From assembly GCA_905221605.1 (NCBI GenBank), contig CAJNDS010002733.1, positions 1 to 57,500 of the forward strand: a stretch of DNA of 57,500 nucleotides, read 5' to 3'. Below, in pieces: positions 1 to 8,451 of the stretch; positions within the stretch are counted from its first letter, which is position 1, and the number at the start of each line of letters is the position of its first letter. The translations under genes and the position numbers were made by a program. The notes below the pieces were generated by a model, which saw nothing but the letters and a program-made list of their open reading frames with translations, did no database searches and was not told the DNA's origin. The DNA comes from Symbiodinium natans. Taxonomy: Eukaryota; Sar; Dinophyceae; Suessiales; Symbiodiniaceae.

Positions 1-385
1 GGGGTTAGGGGTTTACAAAGGGTTTTGAGGGGTTTAGGGTTAAGGGGTTCGAGGTTGTGGGCTTTGTTGGGCACGGTTGTTGGGGGTTGCGCAGTGAGAA
101 GATTTTATCTAGGGGTTCTATGGCTAGAGGGGGCAAGGCCTGGATGCCCCCTTTTGAGGCTTTAGGGGGCTTAGGTTTTGGGGCGAGAGGGGTTTGCAAA
201 AGGCATGAAGGCTAGAAAAGGGTTTAGGACTTGGGGTTTGGGGGTTGAGGGTAGGTGTTTAGGGTGCACAAGGGTTTCGGGCATTACAGGGTGTAGGCTT
301 CAGCGATCCTGGGTTCGGGATTGCGTCTTCCTCGTCCCTTCTCGGGCCCGCCGACCAAGCCCTGCCTGAAAAGGATTCTCAGCAT
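1..385. other. G/T-rich degenerate telomere-like sequence, no gene
   Basis: The + strand is rich in GGGTTTAGGG-like and GGGGTTT-like words that have lost their register. Short open frames on both strands are low-complexity by-products. A less repetitive spacer of about 100 bp lies at 290-385. I see no gene. Confidence 0.6.
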
Positions 386-502
386 GCCCCAAACCCCAAA
401 CCCCAAACTCCAAACCCCAAACCCCAAACCCTAAACCCCAAACCCTAAACCCCAAACCCCAAACCCGAAAACCCGAAAACCCTAAAACCCTAAACCCAAG
501 TT
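386..502 (-). repeat. Interstitial telomere-repeat tract, CCCCAAA/CCCTAAA variants
   Basis: About 115 bp of heptamer repeats on the C-rich strand, mixing CCCCAAA, CCCTAAA and CCCGAAA. The mixture suggests an old tract decaying by C/T and T/G substitutions. Confidence 0.85.
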
Positions 503-1990
503 TCCGACCTGGGTCCTGCGGTCTTGTCCAGGAAGGCGGCCTCTGCTGTGGCGAAGGACCCTCATCGGGTTTCAGGGTTTAGGGTTTAGGGTTTAGGGCT
601 AGGGTTTAGGGTTTCGGGTTTTTTTGGCTTTTGGGTTCTCTTCCCTTAGACTGTTTTGGGTTGTGGATCTTGTTTGGAGTGCTTTTCTGGGATAGTTTGT
701 TTTGACGGCCGTCAGCTCTGAGTAACGCAAGGTCTTAGCTTGTACAGTGTAGGAGGCGAGAAGGACTGCTGTGCATACGCTTATGGGCTGGAAACCCCTA
801 AACCCCAAACCCTAAACCCTAAACCCTAAACCCTGGCGAGCGTCTCGGGATTCTTTTCCTCTCGCACGCCACCCAAAGGAAAGGATTCCGCCGGAGTCTT
901 TGCCACACTGCCATCGGTGGTGTGAGATCTGGTCTGCAGGGCCTAGGGTTTAGGGTTTAGGGCTTAGGGTTTATGGTTTAGGGTTTAGGGTTTAGGGCTT
1001 AGCTGCCCGGACGGGAAGCTTTGCAATCGGCCATCAAGGGTTAGTTTTTGAGGGCTTGCTCGTTTCGGTTCAGGTTTAGGGTTTAGGGTTCGGGGCTTAG
1101 GCTTAAACCCTAAACCCTAAACCCTAAACCCTAAACCCTAAACCCTAAACCCGAAACCCTAAACTCCCTAAACCCTGTTGTGCATGATGCCCTGCAGACA
1201 TGGAGGGAGGCCCTGGTCTAGAAGTGCTTCCTGGTCGTTGATTGTTTGACAGACATTTTGGGCAGTTTGGTTACTCAACTGGCGATACAAGGAGTGACGT
1301 TTTTCGGCGACAGTAGCATAGTTTGTGCTCTGCAGCGCAACCTTTCGTCTGCTGGGCGGGTGGCAACAAAAAACCCCAAACCCCTTGAAACCCTAGAACC
1401 CTAAAGCCCCTAAACCTTAAAACCCTAAAACCCTAAAACCCTAAAACCCTAAAACCCTAAAACCCTAAAACCCTAAAACCCTAAAACCCTAAAACCCTAA
1501 AACCCTAAACCCTAAAACCCTAAAACCCTAAACCCTGAACCCTAAACCCTGAAACCCTGAAACCCTAAACCCTAAACTCCTAAACCCTAAAACACACAAC
1601 CCAAACTCGCTTCCGGCCCGGCGCCCGCCTGCATCCCCAACCTCGGGCAGGAGCCACCGATGGGCAAGAGGCCCACCAGCACTCGTTCTCTGAATAACAT
1701 CAACAGATAATGTTTAGGGTTTAGGGTTTAGGGTTTAGGGTTTAGGGTTTTAGGGTTGTAGGGTTTAGGGTTTAGGGTTAAGGGATAGGGTTTAGTCGAT
1801 TTTTCGAGGGTACCTTGTTACCAGGGAATCCTACTATTTGGGGTCTATTTAAAGGGGCCCCCATGTAGCACGGCAGCTTGCAAGAAGTACCCTTCATGTA
1901 GAGAAGTACTCCGAACCGGTCCCCCACAGAGCTAGCAGGCCCAAAGCCTGCAACCCCGGAGACGCGAATGCCTTGCCAGGCTCAGCTAAT
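503..1990. repeat. Mosaic of telomere-repeat tracts and unique spacers
   Basis: Telomere-type tracts alternate in orientation: G-strand at about 567-620, C-strand at 796-835, G-strand at 941-1002, a G-to-C head-to-head pair at 1072-1178, C-strand at 1370-1600 (largely the octamer CCCTAAAA), and G-strand at 1712-1795. The spacers are 100-200 bp and carry no credible ORF. The spacer at 1240-1377 ends in a GGCGGGTGGCAA module that recurs in front of other C-strand tracts. A partial MITE-like stretch is at 1806-1875. Confidence 0.75.
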
Positions 1991-1994
1991 GAGG

Positions 1995-2143
1995 GGTTTA
2001 GGGTTTAGGGTTTAGGGTTTAGGGTTTAGGGTTTAGGGTTTAGGGTTTTAGGGTTTAGGGTTTAGGGTTTAGGGTTTAGGGTTTAGGGTTTTAGGGTTTA
2101 GGGTTTAGGGTTTAGGGTTTAGGGTTTAGGGTTTAGGGTTTAG
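1995..2143 (+). repeat. Long TTTAGGG tract (G-strand)
   Basis: About 150 bp of nearly pure TTTAGGG on the + strand, with only a few one-base insertions giving TTTTAGGG. The purity suggests a recent or homogenised tract. Confidence 0.9.
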
Positions 2144-2535
2144 ATCCCGCAGAATCGTCCCTCATGTGGCGTTTCCTTTGGAAGTGTGGCACGTGGTGCG
2201 TGGCGGTTGTTGCAGGCAGGCGGATGGAACCGGCGCAAACGGGCCACTGGCCATTCTGCATTGCGCGCATGGCCTTGTTGCCGTTGAGGGAGCAGGAGGT
2301 CAGTTCTCCTTGGAGTGCTACCGTTTCAGGGAGACTCATGCCTTGCGCTCGCTGGGGTTTAGGGTTTAGGGTTTAGGAAGGGTCAGGCCTTGATGCCACG
2401 CCGGGGATAGCTCCGATGACACTTTATTTAGTGGCCAGGTGCGTCGTACGAACTCCTGCCGTGAAGTGCGGCTCCGAAGCTTGTGATGCATGGCCTCAAT
2501 GCGAAAACCCCCCACCCCCCCAAAGGCCTTGTTCT
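2144..2535. other. Unique spacer with a short TTTAGGG block
   Basis: No gene recognised. A short G-strand telomere block lies at 2355-2378. Overlapping frames of about 70 codons at 2133-2376 exist on both strands, have no recognisable motif and are treated as chance. Confidence 0.5.
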
Positions 2536-2655
2536 CATGGGTTGCCCTGCTACCCCCCCTCTACCCCCCCTAGGTTCCCCATTAAGCCGAATTAAGGTTA
2601 TTTAAGGGGGAACCTCGGGGTGGCAGGATAGAGGGGGGTAGTAGGGAAACCCATG
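2536..2655. mobile_element. Palindromic MITE-like element, 120 bp
   Basis: The two ends are inverted copies: the left end starts CATGGGTTGCCCTGCTACC and the right end, read in reverse complement, starts CATGGGTTTCCCTACTACC. The similarity continues through a C-rich stretch and an AGGTTCCCC segment to an A/T-rich centre (AATTAAGG). There is no coding capacity. This structure fits a miniature inverted-repeat transposable element. No target-site duplication was established. Confidence 0.7.
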
Positions 2656-2801
2656 ATGTTTTCTGAAGACGAGCCGAAGCATGCCCCGCTGGCTTCGGAA
2701 AGTGTTGCCTTGGGGATGCTGATCTTCAGAGGCCTTCCTGCGCTAAGGTTCGCCCGGCGAGTTCAACCCCTACAGCTTTTGATGTTCCGCCTTGTGCGCA
2801 A

Positions 2802-2884
2802 ACAGTCCTTTATAGGGATTATAGTAGGGTGCTATAATCCCTATTCAGGACTGTGAGTATAAGGGGGAGAATCCCTCACAAGTA
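2802..2884. mobile_element. Hairpin-forming short element (MITE-like family E)
   Basis: Inverted arms lie at 2802-2823 and 2833-2854 around a 9-base loop. They are followed by GTATAAGGGGGAGAATCCC. A related right half, with AAGGACTG and AGTATAAGG words, recurs at about 21375-21450 and 55073-55135, so this is a dispersed family. Confidence 0.6.
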
Positions 2885-3428
2885 GTGGTAGGCATTCTTG
2901 CTTGATCTCTGCCTTCTTTGCAAGCCTACTGTAGTTCTCCCAGGTAGGATAAGGGGGGACCCTGAAAAAGGGTACCCTTCTGAACCCTCTTCTGGCTCTC
3001 GAAAAACACGGACGTTACTCAGAGGGTCTAGATCTGAGCCATCCCTGCAGAGTAGATATGGGAGGGCATTGCAACCTACACCCTGTAAACATCCTAACCC
3101 GTTCAGACCCTAAACCCGAAACCCCAGACCCCAGACCCTAAAGTCTACACCCTGTAAAAGCCAACAAGGGGCCCTATCAGCCCTGTAAGCCCCATAAGCC
3201 CTGAAGCCCTAAACCCTAGACCCTCAACCCTCAACCCTAAACCCGAAACCCTAAGCCCAAAACCCGAAACTCTAAACCCTAAACCCTAACCCGCTAAGTA
3301 CCACCCCTGTGCCAGGCCTCCCCTGCCGAGGGTCCCAGTTCTGGCCTGTCGGAAAGACTCCAGCGAGGCCGGGGGGGCTTTGGCCCTAAACCCTGAACCC
3401 TAAACCCTAAACCCTAAACCCTAAACCG
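2885..3428 (-). repeat. Unique spacer followed by decayed CCCTAAA tracts
   Basis: Spacer sequence to about 3100. C-strand telomere variants follow at 3100-3135, 3205-3295 and 3384-3427, with CCCGAAA, CCCTCAA and CCCAGAC variants. No gene recognised. Confidence 0.65.
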
Positions 3429-3798
3429 CCCTCTCTACCTATATATTTAACCTTAATTGAATTTCAGAATTTGGCCGCTCTATTTTCAGAACTTGGCCGC
3501 TGTATTTTCAGAATTGGCCGCTGTGTTTTCGGAATTTGGCCGCTTTATTTTCAGATTTTGGCCGCTTTATTTTCAGATTTTGGCCGCTTTATTTTCAGAA
3601 TGTGCCAAAATCAGGCCAAAGGCTAATTGAATTTCAGAATTTGGCCGCTTCATTTTCAAAATTTGGCCGCTTTATTTTCAGAATTTGGCCGCTTTTGGCT
3701 TTCTCAATGTAATGGGATTCTCTGGGTGGGTGGGTGGGTGTTATATCTGAGCCGAAAATAGAGCTTTAACCATAAGACTGCTCGACCCGGAGTGCTGA
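3429..3798 (+). repeat. Repeat cassette 1: about 22-bp TTTGGCCGCTTTATTTTCAG array
   Basis: About nine degenerate copies of a unit of about 22 bp (GGCCGCTTTATTTTCAGAAT) occupy 3466-3700, with one rearranged interval near 3600-3630. The array is preceded by a CTCTCT...ATATATTT flank and followed by AATGTAATGGGATTC and a (GGGT)n stretch. It ends at a GTGCTGAACCCTAAA junction. The same flanks surround cassette 2, so the two are related modules inserted between telomere-repeat tracts. Confidence 0.75.
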
Positions 3799-3862
3799 AC
3801 CCTAAACCCTAAACCCTAAACCCTAAACCCCAAACCCGAAACCCTAAACCCTAAACCCTAAA

Positions 3863-4370
3863 CCTCTCTTTCATATATTTTTGAAATGTTTGGGGGAGTT
3901 ACTGGGCAAGGTCATGTTTTACTGGGCAAGGTCATTTTTTCACTGGGCAAGGTCATGTTCTTACTGGGCAAGGTCGTTCGGTCCAAAAAGCGACCTTGCC
4001 CAGTAAAAGAAAATGACCTTGCCCAGTAAAAAAAAAGACCTTGCCCTGTAAAGAAAATGACCTTGTCCAGTAACCCTTTTACTGGGCAAGGTCATGTTTT
4101 TTTTTTTTTTCTGGGCAAGGTCATGTTTTTTTTTTTTTTAAACTGGACAAGGTCATTGTTTTTTTACTGGGCAAGGTCTTTGTTTTGCTGGGCAAGGTCT
4201 TTTTTTTTGGGCAAGGTCTTATTTTACTGGGCAAGGTCATTTTTTGTTTCTGGGCAAGGTCGTTCTATAAGCGAAATATGTACTTAATGTAATGGGATTC
4301 TTTGGGCGGGTGGGTATTTTTCTGGAATACTTTTTTTTGACTAGTGAATGCTTGGACTTGAGATGCTGGA
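3863..4370. repeat. Repeat cassette 2: ACTGGGCAAGGTCATG array with an inverted middle block
   Basis: Roughly 16 copies of a 13-bp core ACTGGGCAAGGTC are separated by T-rich or A-rich linkers of variable length. Four copies run on + (3900-3975), four on - (about 3986-4075), then eight on + (4078-4262), so the array can fold on itself. Its left flank (CTCTCTTTCATATATTT) and right flank (AATGTAATGGGATTC at 4286-4300, then GGGCGGGTGGGT) match those of cassette 1 although the internal unit differs. Confidence 0.8.
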
Positions 4371-5075
4371 CCCTAAACCCTAAACCCTAAACCTTAAACC
4401 CTAAACCCGAAACCCTAAACCCGAAACCCGAAACCCTCAACCCTAAACCCTACACCGTAAACCCTAAACCCTAAACCCTGAACCCTGAACCCTAAACCCT
4501 AAGCCCTAAGCCCTAAACTGCCTAAACCCTAAACCGCCAATCCACATAAACCCTACACCCTGAACCCTACACCGGCTCAAGGGTTGAGGGTTCTTTTTTT
4601 TTGGGGGGGGGGGGGGGGTTTAGGGTTTAGGGTTTAGGGTTTAGGGTTTAGGGTTTAGGGTTTAGGGTTGGCTTTAAGGGTATCGGGTATAGGGGTTTTG
4701 GGCTTAGGGCGGGGTTGGGTTTTTGAGCCCAGGGGTTCAGGTTCAGGGGTTAGGGCTTTGGGCTTCTGGGTTCAGGCCGCAGGTGTGGTTAGGTTTGAGT
4801 TTGTTTAGGGTTGAGGATTTTTGGGCTTCAGGCGTCAGGGGGTCAGGGCTTTGGGGCAAGGGTTTTGGGTTTTGGGCTGAGGGGTCCAGCGTTCTGGGCT
4901 TAGGATTCAGAGGGTTGAGGTGTTCGGGGGGCCGAGGAGATTTTGAGCTTGCTGGATGTCAGGTGGGAGGCTTGGGGCGCAGTTTATGGAGGCTTGGAGT
5001 AAAATCTTGCGAAGCCCTAGCCGGTGAACCCCTAGACCCTTAGGGTTCAGGAGTTCACGGTTCTGCACCCCAAAA
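4371..5075. repeat. C-strand then G-strand telomere tracts with poly(G) and a G-rich spacer
   Basis: C-strand variants at about 4370-4580 are followed by a T8 and a long G run near 4594-4618, then a clean TTTAGGG tract at 4618-4670. The rest to 5075 is degenerate GGGTTT-like sequence. A 106-codon frame here is low-complexity (Gly, Leu, Trp) and not credible as a gene. Confidence 0.7.
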
Positions 5076-5808
5076 AGTCCCAAAAAAACCTCAGCCCCGC
5101 GTGGGAGGTTGGCAGCACGGCGACGCCACCCACCCACAACGACTTGTCCACAGCCAGCGATGTGACTACGCACAGCGACAGGGGGCTCGAGTCGGACTCA
5201 GAGATTCGGTAGTTCGAGACCCCGAGACCCCGAGACCCCGACATTTGGGGCTTCGGGTGGTTCGTAGCCGGTTCGGCGATGGATGTCTTCGATCAGCGTG
5301 CTCAAAAGAAGTGCACTTGGCGTGCCTGAGCCTTGTGGCTACCACAGCCAAAGGAACTAAGGAACGCCCAAAACCCTAAAGCCCTAGAGCTCTAAGACCC
5401 TAAGGCCTGAACCCCCCTATAATTCCAAGCCGGAAGCCAACTTGCAGGAGCCGAGTCAAAGCAGCACTGATCAGCCCCAAGGCCTAAACCCGAGACCTCC
5501 ATCACACCGCGTCCCTTACCCACCAAAACTCCCTAAACCCTAAGCCCCCCCTCTACCGTTTGTGAAGCCCCCGTTCCCCTTTCCCCAACCCAAACTATCC
5601 GTCTGAGCTGAGCACCCGCGTGCGCATGGCAGCCACGCGGACGCCTCGGCTCAAGCGCCAGGACGGATGGCATGTTATGTCGAAAATTTCCCAACAGCAC
5701 ATACTGTCGGGCCTTGCACTCTCTTCAGAACAGTGGTCCTGATCCAAGGCCCAGCTGGCACGCAGCAGTTGGTGTCATGGCTGCCCATGCTAGCTAGCGA
5801 TGGCTACT

Positions 5809-5929
5809 CCTAAACCCTAAACCCTAAACCCTAAACCCTAAACCCTAAACCCTAAACCCCAAACCCCAAACCCTAAACAAACCCTAAACCCTACACCCCC
5901 AAACCCTAAACCCTAAACCCTAAAACTGT
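5809..5929 (-). repeat. CCCTAAA tract present in duplication copy 1 only
   Basis: About 120 bp of C-strand heptamers sit between GGCTACTC and TCAGCCACCTGG. In duplication copy 2 the same flanks are joined directly (GGCTACTCTCAGCCACC near 14658), so this is a filled site against an empty site. No target-site duplication is evident. Confidence 0.85.
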
Positions 5930-6106
5930 CAGCCACCTGGCACGGGTGGGCCTGCTGCAGATGCCACCAAGTGGAGTCCAAATGGCGGGCGGTTCGCCGC
6001 TCGGCTCGTATGGTCCTTTGCTGCCGTGCCGGGGCCATATGAAGGAACCTGATCAGCTTCTGGCCTACTGTGAAGGAAGCTGTAGTAAGCTACTCTAAGA
6101 GGGCAC

Positions 6107-6199
6107 CCTAAACCCTAAACCCTAAACCCTAAACCCTAAACCCTAAACCCTAAACCCTAAACCCTAAACCCTAAACCCTAAACCCTAAACCCTAAACCC
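6107..6199 (-). repeat. CCCTAAA tract present in duplication copy 1 only
   Basis: Thirteen nearly perfect heptamers lie between AGAGGGCAC and GGACAGTTTGCAATCTG. Copy 2 reads GGGAACACGGACAGTTTTG at the corresponding place (14890-14908) without a tract. This is the second clear filled/empty pair. Confidence 0.8.
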
Positions 6200-6284
6200 G
6201 GACAGTTTGCAATCTGTTCCAGGTGACTCCATTCACTTTCGTCAGCCGCAAAGCCCTCGACCTGCAGCTCCCAAAGCCCTGAAC

Positions 6285-6910
6285 CCTTGAGCCCCTGAGC
6301 CCTAAACCCTAAACCCTAAACCCTAAACCCCAAACTCCCTAAACCCTAAACCCTAAACCCTAAATCCTAAACCATAAGCCCTGAGCCCTGAGCCCCTAGC
6401 CCCTGAACCCTAAGCCTATAGCCTCAAGAAAAGGCGACTTCGAGTCTCTACTACGGGAACCCCTGGCCACAGAGGAGCCAAAGGCAAGAAGTGTATAGGG
6501 TTGAGGGTTTAGGGTTTAGGGACAGTTAGGGTTTAGGGACAGTTAGGGTTTAGGGTTTAGGGTTTAGGGTTCAGGGTTTAGGGCAGCAAGGAGTCCAGAT
6601 GCAAAGAAAGTGTTTAGGGTTTAGGGTGTAGGGTGTAGGGTTTAGGGTTTAGGGTTAGGGCTTAATGAGAGCTAGTTGGCAAGTCCATTTTCAACAGGGG
6701 GAGGCGGCAGGGGCCAAGCGAGTTGAAAGAGCTACAGTTTAGGGTTGAGGTTTACAGAGTCCTCCTAGTACTTGAAAGGCCGTAATCCATGATCTGCGCA
6801 GTACCAGTTCTAACATCACAACCCCCGTAAACCCCAAAACCCCAAACCTTAAACCCAGAAGAGGAATGTGGGCCAAGAGGAGTTGTGCTCCCATGGGGGG
6901 AGGGAGACTT
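6285..6910. repeat. Telomere tracts and spacers shared with copy 2
   Basis: A C-strand tract at about 6299-6420 and G-strand tracts at 6497-6590 and 6614-6660 correspond to longer tracts in copy 2 (15110-15275 and 15366-15494). Flanking spacers such as GAGTCTCTACTACGGGAACC align. Shared tracts of different length indicate expansion or contraction after duplication. No gene. Confidence 0.7.
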
Positions 6911-8230
6911 CAGCATGTTACATCATGGTAGTGGTAGGATATTTTGTTGTATTCGATAGCCTTGTAAGGGTTGGTGTTCACCCAATGTGAGGTTTCCTTG
7001 ATGAGTTCTTTCGTAGACGTATCACCCAGCATCAGAGTAGTGCCAGTATGCCCAAAACGGCCTCCAAAGCAAGACCATGGGACGGTGTGTGCCTCGCCTG
7101 GCTTATCCGAGTGTCTGCGATTAAGCCCTTCTTCCCCTGGACATGTCACGACTCAAGTTGGACACGCGAGGCAGGTGGCAAAAACCGTAAACCCTAAAGC
7201 CTCAACCCTAAACCCCAGAACAATGTACCAGACTAGTGCCCTGCGGTGTGTCCGAGAGGTCAACGAGGCAAAAAAAAGCCCAAACCCCCAAAACCCCAAA
7301 CCCTAAACCCTAAAACCCTAAACCCTAGCGAGAGCAGGACTGCGTGGCCCAGCTTCTGGCCCATCCCTGCGCCTGGGAGGCCTACCGCGCCCTGCGCTGC
7401 ATGTCAGAGAGGGGCGGAACCTGTCTTCAAACAATAAGGTTTAGGGTTCAGGGTTCTGGGTTTAGGGTTTAGGGCTAAGCCTTAGACCCCTAGACCTTCA
7501 CGTTAACCCCGAACTTCAAGCACCCTGTTTGAGTTGGCATTCAGGCATTTTCGGTGGTAACGAGAAACGGGACGCACTTGGGAGGATGCGCGGCGAAGAG
7601 CCCTGTAGTGAGCGAGAGAGACTTGACTTTGACTTCAAAAGCAAGAGGTGAGAGTAAGGGCAATAAGAATATGAATCCCTAAACCCTAAACCCCAAACCC
7701 CAAACCCCAAACCCCAAACCCCAAACCCGAAACCCCAAACCCCAAACCCCAAACCCCAAACCCCAAACCCCAAACCCCACAACCCAAACCCTAAACCCTA
7801 AACCCTAAACCCTAAACCCCAAACCCCAAACCCCAAACCCCAAACCCTAAACCCTAAACCCTAAACCCTGAACGAGAGCAAAGGCAGGCAAGGATGCTCC
7901 GCAGGTCTTCTGCAGCAGGGCAGCTGGTCGTCTGAAGCATCAATCCGGACCCCGGTGGCTAGATCAAAAGACTCACGAGGGTTTAGGGTTTAGGGTTTAG
8001 GGTTTAGGGTTTAGGGTTTTAGGGTTTAGCGCTTCGGGTTTAGGGTTTAGGGCCTGTCACTGAGGCCTGCAGGGGCCGGTGGATGATGAGGTCTTCATCT
8101 TTCCCACGGCCATAGGCAGGGGATCTCAGAACAGAGCCGCTGGGTGTCGCAATGTTGTAGAGGCAGGCAGGGCACCAGAGCTCTGAACTCCAAAGGCCTG
8201 AAGCTTTGAAGCCAAAACCCTGAACCTTGC
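6911..8230. repeat. Spacers and telomere tracts upstream of ankyrin gene 1
   Basis: Unique sequence at 6911-7165 lacks a convincing ORF. A GGCAGGTGGCAAAAACC module ends at about 7187, before C-strand repeats. Telomere tracts are at 7270-7328 (C), 7437-7475 (G), 7677-7870 (C, rich in CCCCAAA) and 7978-8053 (G). The 7510-7650 and 8055-8226 spacers align with 16560-16700 and 16866-17075 of copy 2. Frames on the minus strand here (for example 7516-7782) translate telomere repeats and were rejected. Confidence 0.65.
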
Positions 8231-8232
8231 GT

Positions 8233-8259
8233 GCCTTGTGCGAGCATGAGAGTCGAACC
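8233..8259 (-). other. B-box-like short repeat (possible tRNA-derived SINE remnant)
   Basis: The + strand reads TGCGAGCATGAGAGTCGAACC. Its complement contains GGTTCGACTC, which fits the RNA polymerase III B-box consensus GGTTCGANNC. Related copies lie at 12980-13002, 13065-13092 and 20685-20713, all with a TGCGAG(T)GTGAG(A)GTCG core. No A box was found, so a full pol III promoter is not shown. Confidence 0.4.
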
Positions 8260-8264
8260 TTGCA

Positions 8265-8279
8265 GCATTTCAGCTCAAG
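8265..8279 (+). other. Relict dinoflagellate spliced-leader (SL) sequence upstream of ankyrin gene 1
   Basis: GCATTTCAGCTCAAG matches the 3' part of the conserved dinoflagellate SL (CCATTTTGGCTCAAG) at 12 of 15 positions. The paralogous position in copy 2 (17726-17740) is closer, with ATTTTAGCTCAAG. Both are followed by AAAGTTC and lie about 185 bp before the start codon, where an SL would be in a cDNA. Known biology: relict SLs mark genes re-inserted from trans-spliced mRNA. The match is short, so chance is not excluded. Confidence 0.55.
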
Positions 8280-8451
8280 AAAGTTCATCATGGCTTGGTT
8301 TGGCATATTGACTGTGACTAGTGTCACAGAAAAAGCAGTGCAGGACAGGAATGTTTTACATGATTCGTGTCTTTTCCCAAGGCTGGCCTTGTCGTCAACA
8401 TTCAGGGTTTTCCAGGACGTGCAAAGCAGGTCCATCCCCTCGGAACCCCCC

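Noticed and set aside
3466-4265. Possible CRISPR array (regular short repeats)
   Set aside because: The spacing is filled by poly(T)/poly(A) or nothing rather than unique spacers of constant length, part of the array is inverted, and the setting is eukaryotic.
5640-5665. GGCTCAAG at 5650 and 14300 as spliced-leader relicts
   Set aside because: Only eight bases match, the preceding CATTTT part is absent, and no gene follows in the right place.
7516-7782. 88-codon frame on the minus strand rich in Gly, Phe, Trp and Leu
   Set aside because: Most of it translates CCCCAAA repeats; the seven-base period repeats every 21 bases in one frame and avoids stops by chance.
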